From: Valencia hispanica
Lineage: Eukaryota; Chordata; Actinopteri; Cyprinodontiformes; Valenciidae
Length of the DNA stretch: 64,000 nucleotides
Direction: 5' to 3'
NCBI GenBank assembly: GCA_963556495.2
Contig: OY747704.1
Span: 1,897,001 to 1,961,000 of the forward strand
Positions within the stretch are counted from its first letter, which is position 1. Each line of letters opens with the position of its first letter. Under the pieces are notes generated by a model. The model saw only the letters and a list, made by a program, of their open reading frames with translations. It made no database searches and was not told where the DNA came from. Made by a program: the position numbers and the translations under genes. Below are positions 55,184-64,000 of this stretch, piece after piece.

Positions 55184-57243
55184 CAAATCAAATCAAACTT
55201 TTTTTATAAAGCACTTTTCATACAAGAAGTTGCATCACAAAGTGCTTTACAGATTAAAATGACCCCACATAAAACCACCTTCTCTTCCCTCCCCCACAGA
55301 TTTAAACGCATGGTCACAGTTATACCCCCCTCCCCCCAACCCATCTCCCATGCACACACACAGTTAAAATAAAAAGTTAAAAAGGACATTGGGCTGAGTG
55401 TAGATAAACCATGCAAGGAAACGCCATCAGAGGAGCCATCTGCCCCGGCAGCAGTAGATTAACAGCAGCAGCCGAGGCACAGACACAGGGCACCCAGTGG
55501 AGGCAAGGCCAAGACCCCCACCTCCACCCAAGCTCCACCTGGAGAGCACCCAGGCAGCTACAGCCGACCACCGCTCCCGGGGCAGAGGGGTCCCACAGAG
55601 GAAACACTGGAACAGGGATTAAGATAAATTAAAGTATAAAAAGAAACGGTAACTTAATGTGCTAAGATTAAATAGTAAAACTGATAAAAATATAATCATA
55701 TAAAACATCCAGAGCAATTAAACAAACAGTGATAAATAATAATCAGTTAAAAGCTAAGCTAAAAAGGTGAGTCTTGAGCCTGCTCTTAAAAACATGAACG
55801 TTCTCTGGAGCCCTGAGGTCCTCTGGCAGGCTGTTCCAGAGGTGAGGGCCATAAAACTGGAAAGACGCCTCGCCATGCTTGTGTGTCCTGACTTTTGGGG
55901 TGACAAGGAGACGGCTGCCAGAGGAGCGCAGAGACCGCAAAGGTTTATATGGTAAAAGCAGTTCAGAGAGATAAGAAGGCCCAAGACCATTAAGACACTT
56001 CAAAACCATTAAAAGAACCTTAAAGTCGATCCTGAAATGTACGGGGAGCCAATGCAATGATTTTAAGACCGGTGTAATGTGCTCCCGCCTCCTGGTCTTC
56101 GTCAGGACACGGGCTGCTGAATTTTGTAGTAGTTGTAAACCTGATATACTCTTTTTGGGAAGACCAGAAAGCAGGGCATTACAGTAATCAATTCTACTGG
56201 AGATAAAAGCATTCATCAGTGTCTCCGTATTGGCCCGAGAGAGAATGGGGCAGACTCTGGCGATGTTCTTTAGTTGATAAAAACCTATTTTAGTGATATT
56301 TTTTATGTGAGGAATAAAAGTCAGCTCAGAGTCAAAAATCACGCCCAGGTTCTTCACTTGTAAAGAGGGAATAAAAGACAGTGATTGTAGTTTTGGTAAA
56401 AGTTTCTCTCTCTGAGCCTCAGGACCGATGACTAAAACTTCAGTTTTGTCCTGGTTGAGCTCGAGAAAGTTTTCTGCCATCCAGGATTTAATGTCTAAAA
56501 TGCAGTTAAAAAGTGCATCCATTGGCCGTGTGTCATCGGGAGACATGGAGATGTATAACTGTGTATCATCAACTGTGAAAGTTAACTCCATGTCTCCTGA
56601 TGACGCTGCCAAGAGGGAGCATATAAAGGTTAAAAAGCACTGGGCCTAAAATTGAACCCTGGGGCACACCACATGTAATCCTGTGGACCCTAGAAGAGCA
56701 GGTATCTAAACTTACCATAAAAGTCCTGTCTGTGAGATAGGATGTAAACCATTTGTGAACATCACCAGAGAGGCCGATCTGTTTTAAACGGGTTAAAAGA
56801 ATAGTGTGGTCTACTGTATCGAAGGCAGCGGTTAGATCCAGTAGAACCAACACTGTCACCTTCTGAGCGTCATAATTTATTCTAAAATCATTTAAAATCT
56901 TCAAAAGGGCCGTCTCTGTGCTGTGGTTCACCCTAAAACCAGACTGAAATTTCTCCAGGACATTGTGCTCCTTAATAAAATCATTAAGTTGAATTAAAAC
57001 AAGCTTTTCTAAAACCTTGCTTAAAAATGGTAAGTTAGATACTGGTCTAAAATTATTAAAATCATTAAAATCTAAATTGCTCTTCTTCAGCAGGGGCTTC
57101 ACTTCCGCCCCTTTAAAGGCGGCAGGAAAGACCCCCGTCTGAAGGGAGCAATTCATCACGGTTAAAATCTCATCCCTAAAAGATTCATAAAATGGCTTAA
57201 AAAATGAAGTGGGAATCGGGTCCAAAACACATGTGATGGGCCT
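55184..57243 (-). mobile_element. L2-C LINE, 5'-truncated, inserted in L2-A
   Basis: The 3' end at 55184 (TCAAATCAAATCAAACTTTT, then 'AAAGCACTTTTCATA'), a GC-rich 3' UTR to 55740 and RT coding sequence to 57243. The L2-A host has CACTG before and after it. The same 3' UTR is seen at 12818-13621 (plus) and 27060-27215. Confidence 0.88.
55743..57243 (-). pseudogene. L2-C reverse transcriptase, broken at the YADD motif
   Basis: The upper frame (57243-56569) holds 'CVLDPIPTSFFKPF', 'EVKPLLKKSNLDF', 'FRPVSNLPFLSKVLEKLV', 'FQSGFRVNHSTETALLK', 'VLLDLTAAFDTVDHTILL', 'ITCGVPQGSILGPVLFNLY' and 'HGVNFHS', then a stop. A 5-bp deletion removes the Tyr-Ala codons of YADD, and the next frame (56612-55743) resumes at 'DDTQLYISMSPDDTRP', through 'KTEVLVIGPEAQREK', 'KNLGVIFDSELTFIPHIK', '[17 protein letters not shown]' and 'SLHWLPVHFRIDFKVLL', to a C-terminal 'FKSRLKTHLFSLAFN'. 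Apart from that lesion both halves are open. Confidence 0.88.
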
Positions 57244-57664
57244 CACTGAGTCCTGTTATCAACTTTTTACTTTCTGTAACATAGAAAGTACTCCTATATC
57301 AGATCTTCTGTTCCTTCTGTGTTTCTGCTCTGTCTTCTCAAACCCCCAGAAGGTCGTGGCAGATGGCCGCTCCTACTGAGCCTGGTTCTGTTGGAGGTTT
57401 CTTCCTGTTAAAGGGGAGTTTTTCCTCTCCACCGTCGCTACATGCTTGCTCAGTATGAGGGATTGCTGAAGGATTGCTGTGGTTGGAAAGTCTGCCCAAC
57501 CTCACGCCAATGACTGACACAATCTGCTGGGGATTCCTTAAATAGGAAACTTTTTAACTGATTGGAATGTTTGTATAAATGTATTGAAATGACTTCTTGT
57601 TAAGTGCCATGAGATGACATCTGTTGTGAATTGTCGCTATATAAATAAACTGAATTGAATTGAA

Positions 57665-57970
57665 TTAAGAACTGGGTCTGTTTATTAATAATTTCATTTA
57701 GTTCTAGCTTTGCTTTAGGGATTTTGCCTAGTCTCTCCTCATCTAGGTAAGCTTCTAATGAATTAATAGTTTCTTCTAATTCCTGAATAAATTTTTTTCT
57801 ATTTTCTTTTTATTTTATGAGAATGAAATTATTTTACCTCTAATCACAGCTTTCCCTGCCTCCCAAAGAATGGATAGCGACCAAGAAGATTCTGGTATAA
57901 ACATTTGTGTATAACTATGTAAGTCTTTGCCTGAATACTGACAAGCTCAGTAGGCTAAATCATCTTGAAG
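57665..57970 (-). mobile_element. L1-d LINE ORF2 fragment, 5' side of the nest
   Basis: The minus strand reads 'SLSILWEAGKAVIRGKIISF' (end of endonuclease/linker), then 'FIQELEETINSLEAYLDEER' and 'KAKLELNEIINKQTQFL', which continues into 39745-39480. Both parts share orientation and reading order. Confidence 0.72.
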
Positions 57971-58499
57971 CAGCAATTGTTTAAATGATGAATATCTGAA
58001 ATCACATGCCCAACCTGCGCTCAGTAGACAGCCGATGGGCACAAATGCCATGGCCCAAAGCTGTGATTCTCCTACCTTCTTCGATAGAGAAATGTGCCAT
58101 CTGGCGTACAGTCTGCAGAAGAAGAGATCCCGCTATCAAACAACAGCAGGAAGTGATGCGCCCCATTTTGCCAAATGTGAAAGTTGGTTGTGCAGCATAA
58201 CTCAATAAAATATTGGAATAGCACACGTCACATTTATGTTCAGTTAGATGGAAGTGTGCATACACCTAATATCCTTGCTAGCTACCAATACACAAAAAAG
58301 AAAAGAGAATGAAGTAGATCTTCAGATGAAGTCTAAGTTTAGTTCGTTGCCACCTTGTATAATAATTACAGATTAAACATTTAGGATGTCAACAGACAGT
58401 GGATTCTAACATTGTTCAAGGACTTTAAGAGATTATTAAAGATTTAAAGGGGATTATTTGTACGATTATACAGTTATTGGAAAGTTTGCTGCATTTTTT
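57971..58499. other. Unassigned spacer
   Basis: A 64-codon plus-strand frame (58006-58200) has no recognised domain. AT-rich after 58300. Confidence 0.35.
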
Positions 58500-60593
58500 T
58501 CAAGAAGAACAACAGAGCAAGAAGAACAACAGAGCATGAAATTCCAAGATGGCGACTAGGTGCTTGGCCTGCCGTCTGCTGCTCCCTCTACTTTTCCTGT
58601 TTTTTTATCTCTAATATTCTAGTGAATGGTATCAACTCATTGTTGGTGTATGATACACTCACCCTCCTGAAGCTTCGTTTACCTGTGGACGACGCAGTAA
58701 TCCAACAGGCCGAACATCAGAAATTGTTTCATACACTGTTAACTGCCGTTCCTGCACACCTGTGGAGGCTGCCACGTCCATCCTGGCATCGAAAAATATG
58801 ACGCGGTAAGCGTGGGGGGCGCTGTGTCTGGGCTCGAGCTGCCATGGCGATCTCACGGGGGTCTAACCAGACCTGGCCGGTGGGTACTGCACTCCACTTC
58901 GGCCTCTTTCAGGGCCCCTGGCACCTTGGTGTTTCTCCGTTGGTGCATGGTAACTTTGGCTCAAAGGAGGCAGTCCCAGCTCGTTGCCTCTTCTTTCCTC
59001 GTCTATGGAGACGCGAGGTGAACCACGCAAATCTGCGCACTTTCGCTGGACATCGTTCCGCCTCCCCATTTGATTTACATCATCCGCCAGTTTTGAAACT
59101 GCTTCCCGTTAAGTTTGCTCTGTTTAACGCTCGGTCTGTTGGAAATAAAACCTAAATCCTGAAGGATAATTTTTCTGATAAAGACCTGGATATATGTTGT
59201 ATTACGGAGTCCTTGATCCCTCCCGGGGAGTCTGCTCTGCTAACTAAACTTCTCCCTCCTGACTGCTTGGTGTCGAATTCTCCTAGGCTCTCGGGCCGTG
59301 GAGGAGGCTTGCTAAGTGTTTTCAAAGCACATATTCCTTGCAAGATGGTATCCCTACTTACCAACATTAATAGTTTTGAAATTATTACCTTTGAACTGGG
59401 GCAAACCCATCCGATACTGTGTGCTGGTATGTTGCCCACCTAAATCTAATAAGTACTTCATTGAAGATTTCTTGGACCTTTTAGCAGAAATAACACCAAA
59501 ATATACAAGTCCTGATTATGGGTGATTTTAATCTTCGTGTTTGCTACCCTGTCAAGCCTCTTGTGAAAGATTTTAATGATTTACTTGATTCTTTTGGTTT
59601 AACGCAAGCTGTGCCTGTTCCTACCTATAACCAGTTTCATATTTTAGATTTAGTGATATCCTATGGGCTACACATTAACGAATTATCTGTTAATGACTCT
59701 ATAATTTCTGATCATTTTCTAGTTTTAGTTGATTTTGATTGCTCACTGAGCCCTGGGAAGAGGCCGGTGGTATTGCGCCGGTCACTGGTTATTACCCCTG
59801 CTACAGCAGAAAAATTTTGCACTTCTTTCTTGGAACTTCAGTCCTCTCTCTTATTTTTTAACAACACGGACAATTCCTCATGGGCTTTTGAGTCTTCCTG
59901 CCTCACTGTAATGGATACCGTTGCTTCTTTAAAAATAAGACCCCCTAAACCAAAATCAGCACCTTGGCTAAATTCTTATACTCATGGACTCAGAAGATTA
60001 TGCAGAAGGAATGAACGCAGATGGAAGAAGGATAAAGTATGTATTTCTCATGAACCTTTTAGAAATGCGTTGAATATCAGAAAGCTGTCATGAATTCTAG
60101 AAATAAATACTTTGTTAGTATTGTTACCACCCACTCTGGGAACCAGAGGGTTCTGTGTAAGACCCTAAATGTAGTCTTGTCATATGATGCTTCTCCTACC
60201 CTTGCAATCTCTGATGAACTTTGCTCAAAGTTTCTAAGCTGTTTCCTTGGTAAAGAATCTAAAATCAGGACCCAAATTATTTCCCCTGGCGATATCCTGC
60301 TTCCTGTATCCATTTTTTTATCGGATGTTTTGACCATTTTGATCCAATCACATTGCCTACACTGTAGAGATTAATATCATCCATAAAGCCATCAGGATGT
60401 CTTGATGTCATCGTACTGGCTCGACTTTTAGGGGAGGTTCTTCCAGTGGTTTCCCATTTTATGCTTAACATTATAAATTCCAGCCTTGTTTCAGGAATTG
60501 CACCAACGTCTTTTAAACATGCTGTGCTTCAACTGCTATAGAAAAAATATGGCGTTGACCCGACTGTCCACAGGAATTTTCACCCTATTTCTA
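58500..60593 (+). mobile_element. CR1/L2-like LINE (fourth family), interrupted by L2-A
   Basis: After a 5' region starting about 58500 ('AGATGGCGACTAGGTGC'), the endonuclease appears: 'VKFALFNARSVGNKT', 'LDICCITESLIPPGESAL', 'PRLSGRGGGLLSVF', 'MGDFNLRVCYP' at 59518, 'FHILDLVISYGLHI' and 'ISDHFLVLVDFD'. Then come the pre-RT region ('KSAPWLNSYTHGLRRLCRRN') and, frameshifted, the start of RT ('PSGCLDVIVL', 'INSSLVSGIAPTSFKHAVL'), ending at 60593 in 'NFHPIS'. The rest presumably continues beyond the L2-A insertion, past the window. Confidence 0.75.
59213..60093 (+). pseudogene. Endonuclease/pre-RT coding of the fourth LINE family
   Basis: Three open stretches in two frames: 59213-59443 (after 'ITESL'), a short shifted piece to 59525, and 59518-60093 (191 codons), which starts at 'MGDFNLRVCYP' with the catalytic Asp-Asn and includes the final 'SDH' motif. 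One frameshift near 59440 and a stop at 60093 break it. Active-site motifs are intact. Confidence 0.75.
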
Positions 60594-63500
60594 TTCAATT
60601 CAATTCAATTCAGTTTATTTATATAGCGCCAATTCACAACAGATGTCATCTCAAGGCACTTAACAAGAAGTCATTTCAATACATTTGTACAAACATTCCA
60701 ATCAGTTAAAAAGTTTCCTATTTAAGGAATCCCAGCAGATTGCGTCAGTCATTGGCGTGAGGTTGGGCCCCGTTGATGCAGACTTTCCAACCACAGCAAT
60801 CCTTCAGCAATCCCTCATACTGAGCAAGCATGTAGCGACAGTGGAGAGGAAAAACTCCCCTTTAACAGGAAGAAACCTCCAACAGAACCAGGCTCAGTAG
60901 GAGCGGCCATCTGCCACGACCGTCTGGGGGTTTGAGAAGACAGAGCAGAACACAGAAGGAACAGAAGATCTGGTATAAGAGTAATTTCTATGTTACAGAA
61001 AGTAAAAAGTTGATAACAGGACACAGCGGATGTTCAGTTACTGAGAGGATCATCCCAGTCGATGCCCCCCGTCCAACAGGGCATTGCAGCCAAGCAGGAT
61101 ACCAGACCAGGTATATCTTCTATGGGGAGAAAAACACTGAGAGAAAACAAAGTTAAAAGTCGAAATAACAGAATGTACTGTAATACAACTGGAGAGTCGT
61201 AGGAGAAAAGGAAGTAGCAGAGTGAAGAAAATTGGTAAGTCTGTCCTCCAGCAGTCTAAGCCTATAGCAGCATAACTACAGAGATAGCTCAGGATGACCT
61301 AAGCCACTCTAACTATAAGCTTTATCAAAAAGGAAAGTTTTAAGCCTGGCCTTAAAAGTAAACAGAGTGTCTGCCTCACGGACTAAAGCTGGGAGCTGGT
61401 TCCACAGGAGAGGAGCCTGATAACTAAAAGATCTGCCTCCCATTCTACTTTTAGAAATCCTAGGAACTACAAGTAAACCTGCAGTCTGAGAGCGAAGTGC
61501 TCTTTTAGGAACATATGGAACATTAGATCTCTGATGTATGATGGAGCTTGATTATTAAGAGCTTTGTATGTAAGAAGAAGGATCTTAAATTCTATTCTGG
61601 ATTTAACAGGGAGCCAATGAAGGGAAGCTAAAACAGGAGAAATGTGATCTCTCTTTTTAATATTCATCAGAACTCTTGCTGCCGCATTTTGGATCAACTG
61701 AAGGCTTTTAATGGCATTTTGTGGACTACCTGATAGTAAAGAATTACAGTAGTCCAGCCTTGAGCTAACAAATGCATGGACTAGTTTCTCAGCATCACTC
61801 CTGGACAGGATGTTTCTAATTTTAGCAATATTCCGGAGGTGAAAGAAAGAAATCCTAGAAACCTGTTTAATATGGGATTTAAATGTCAAGTCTTGGTCAA
61901 AAATAACGCTGAGGTTCTTTGCGTTATTACTTGGGGCCAATTTAATGCCATCCAGATGAAGTGATTGACTAATCAGTTTCTGTTTAAGAACTTCTGGTCC
62001 AAAGATAGCAACTTCTGTCTTGTCAGAATTTAAAAGCAAAAAGTTTAGGGTCATCCATGCTTTTATGTCTTCCAGACATGCCTGTAATCTACCTAACTGA
62101 CTGGGTTCATCAGGATTTATGGATAAATATAGTTGTGTATCATCGGCATAGCTGTGGAAATTCATCCCATGCTGTCTAATGATTCTACCAATTGGAAGCA
62201 TATATATGGTGAAAAGAATTGGTCCAAGGACAGAACCCTGTGGAACTCCACAAGTAACCCTTGAGAGTGAAGATGATTTATCATTTAGATGAACAAACTG
62301 GAATCTATCAGACAAATATGATTTAAACCAGCCTAGTGCTGTTCCTTTGATCCCTGCAACATGTTTGAGCCTTTCTAAGAGAATATTATGATCGACTGTG
62401 TCAAAAGCAGCGCTGAGATCTAACAAAACCAGAACAGACACCAGTCCATTATCTGAGGCCATGAGAATATCATTAGTAACCTTCACCAGTGCTGTTTCAG
62501 TGCTATGATGAGCTCTAAAACCTGACTGAAACTCTTCAAACAGCTCATTACTGTTTAGATGTTCACAGACTTGATTAGCAACTATTTTCTCAAGGACTTT
62601 GGATAAGAAAGGAAGGTTAGATATAGGTCTGTAATTCACTAAGTCATCTTGATCAAGGGAAGGTTTCTTGAGTAAAGGTTTAATTACAGCTATTTTAAAT
62701 TCCTGTGGTACGTATCCGTTTACTAAGGATAGATTCATCATATCCAAAATGGGGCCAGGAACCAAATGGAACACTTCTTTAAATAATTTGGTTGGGATTG
62801 GGTCCAACATACAAGTTGAAGGTTTAGATGAGGCTAATATTTTTGATAATTCTGAAAGCTCGACTGAATCAAAACAGCCTAAGCACAACTGAGGTTCTAC
62901 AGTTCTTTCATTTACTGAGGAAGAAGTAATCATGTTTGGGAGGGTGCCAATTATTTTATTTTTAATAAAATGTATTTTATTTATGAAGAATCTCATAAAA
63001 TCATCACTGCTAAGAGCTGGGGGAATAGTTTGCTCAACAGAGCTATGACTCTGTGTAAGTTTGGCAACTGTACTAAAAAGAAACCTAGGATTGTTTTTAT
63101 TCGCCTCTATTAATGATGAAAAATATGCTGTTCTAGCTTGTCGAAGGGTCTTTTTATACAGCAGTAGACTGTTATTCCAGGTTAAATAGGAATCCTCTAG
63201 ATGTGTAGAGCGCCATTTTCTCTCCAACTTCCTAGTATTCTGCTTTAAAGTACGCAACTCTGCGTTGAACCAAGGAGTCAGCCTCCTATGGCTAGCCACT
63301 TTCTTTTTTAATGGGGCTACACTATCTAATGCCAAACGCAATGAGGACGTAACGCTGTGAACCAGACCATCAATTTCTGAAGGGTTAGAGATAGAATTGC
63401 TGCCATCCACTGTGTTACTCTGAGACACTGAGGAAAGTAAGAATGGAACAGATTCTTTAAAAATTGTTACAGCATTGTCTGATAAAGTTCTACTATAATG

Positions 63501-64000
63501 AAATTTTCTTTCAGATTTAAGATGGTCAGTTAAAGTAAATTAAAAAGTTATCAAGAAGTGGTCAGACAGGACCGGGTTATGTGGGTGGACTGTTATTTCC
63601 TCACACTCAATACCGTATGTCAGTACAAGGTCCAAAGTGTGTTTACCTGAGTGGGTCGATCCCTGTACTTTTTGAGTAAAGCCAATTGAGTCTAAAATAG
63701 CATTAAAGGCTGCATTTAGGCTATCACTTTCAGTATCCACATGGATATTGAAGTCCCCCACTATAATAACCCTATCAGTATTTAATACTAAATCAGATAA
63801 AAAATGTGAGATCTGATCCAAGAATTGAGAGTAAGGGCCTGGTGGACGATACAAAACCACAAACAAAAATGGTCTTAATGTTTTGCAACTTGGATGAGGA
63901 AAATTAAGGGTTGGATGTTCAAAAGAACTGTAGCTATCAATTGGTCTGGGACTAATTAGTAAATCAGAACGGAAAATGGTTTAAACTCCTCCTCCTCGCC
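60594..64000 (-). mobile_element. L2-A LINE, most complete copy, running off the right edge
   Basis: The 3' terminus at 60594 (repeated ATTCAATTC, then AGTTTATTTATATAGCGCC), a 3' UTR to about 61460, ORF2 from 61467 upward. It is inserted in the plus-strand CR1/L2-like LINE. All other L2-A pieces in the window can be aligned to it. The endonuclease N terminus and ORF1 lie beyond 64000. Confidence 0.92.
61467..64000 (-). pseudogene. L2-A ORF2 (endonuclease + RT), two in-frame stops
   Basis: From the right edge: 'RPIDSYSSFEHPTLNFPH' and 'FVVLYRPPGPYSQFLDQI', 'VIIVGDFNIHVDTESDS', 'GKHTLDLVLTYGIE' and 'VLSDHFLITF' (endonuclease). Then a 653-codon open frame (63428-61467): 'LTPWFNAELRTLKQNTRKLE', 'STCMLDPIPTKLFKEVF', 'NYRPISNLPFLSKVLEKIV', 'FQSGFRAHHSTETALVK', 'LLDLSAAFDTVDHNILLE', 'VTCGVPQGSVLGPILFTIYM', 'SYADDTQLYLSI', 'KTEVAIFGPEVLKQK' and 'SLHWLPVKSRIEFKILLLTY'. 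The only visible lesions are a TAA at 63540 and a TAA near 63975, both in the same frame. All RT residues are intact. Confidence 0.9.

Larger units (their letters stand above)
39746..57664 (+). mobile_element. L2-A LINE, plus-strand copy, host of the nest
   Basis: It is made of three separated segments: 39746-41485 (5' UTR, ORF1, endonuclease start), 53071-55183 (endonuclease piece, RT, 3' UTR) and 57244-57664 (3' UTR to the terminus 'TATAAATAAACTGAATTGAA'). The first gap holds a minus-strand L2-A with its own insertions; TCATTA at 41480-41485 and 53071-53076 is the target duplication. The second gap holds a minus-strand L2-C with CACTG on both sides. The order of segments matches the long copy at 60594-64000. 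Internal deletions of several hundred bases lie near 53135 and 54520. Confidence 0.88.

Overview
The window looks like a repeat-saturated stretch of a teleost fish genome. The evidence is the mix of elements: several L2-clade LINE families whose 3' tails end in the fish-typical 'TTTATTTATATAGCGCC' or 'AAGGCAAGGCAAG' motifs, Rex3 (RTE clade) with a tandem GATG tail, L1/Tx1-type LINEs, a Rex1-like tail, Tc1/mariner ends, PIF/Harbinger, piggyBac-like and hAT DNA transposons, a Ty3/Gypsy LTR family and a retrovirus-like ERV family. I see no intact single-copy host gene, no tRNA or rRNA, and nothing bacterial (no operons, no CRISPR).

Layout. 1-5420: fragments of L2, a piggyBac-like remnant, a Harbinger-associated MADF exon pair and a minus-strand L1 split by a solo Gypsy LTR. 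5420-11540: one long minus-strand L2 (called L2-B here) carrying three later insertions: a solo Gypsy LTR, a solo ERV LTR and an L2-A tail. 12818-16067: an L2-C 3' half and a broken Harbinger transposase. 16076-26641: a hAT transposon with a perfect 8-bp target duplication, with a whole ERV (copy 1) inside it. 26650-33475: fragments (L2-C tail, Tc1 end, hAT-derived MITE, THAP-like exon, L1 pieces). 33480-35666: a GC-rich minisatellite region with a partial Gypsy LTR. 35667-39206: a nine-exon minus-strand transposase-like gene, frameshifted and cut off by the LTR. 39480-57970: a nest five levels deep, L1(-) > L2-A(+) > L2-A(-) > ERV copy 2(-) > Rex3. Target duplications support the L2-A(-) and Rex3 insertions. 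58500-64000: a plus-strand CR1/L2-like LINE interrupted by a nearly complete minus-strand L2-A that runs off the right edge.

How the parts work together: this is a record of transposition rather than a pathway. LINE ORF1s encode SGNH esterase-like proteins and ORF2s encode endonuclease plus reverse transcriptase. The two ERV copies share the same organisation and both appear to lack reverse transcriptase, so they would have depended on proteins supplied in trans. The least familiar object is the spliced gene at 35667-39206. Its exon-intron structure can be read from the sequence and it carries DDE-like motifs, but I cannot name its superfamily with confidence.
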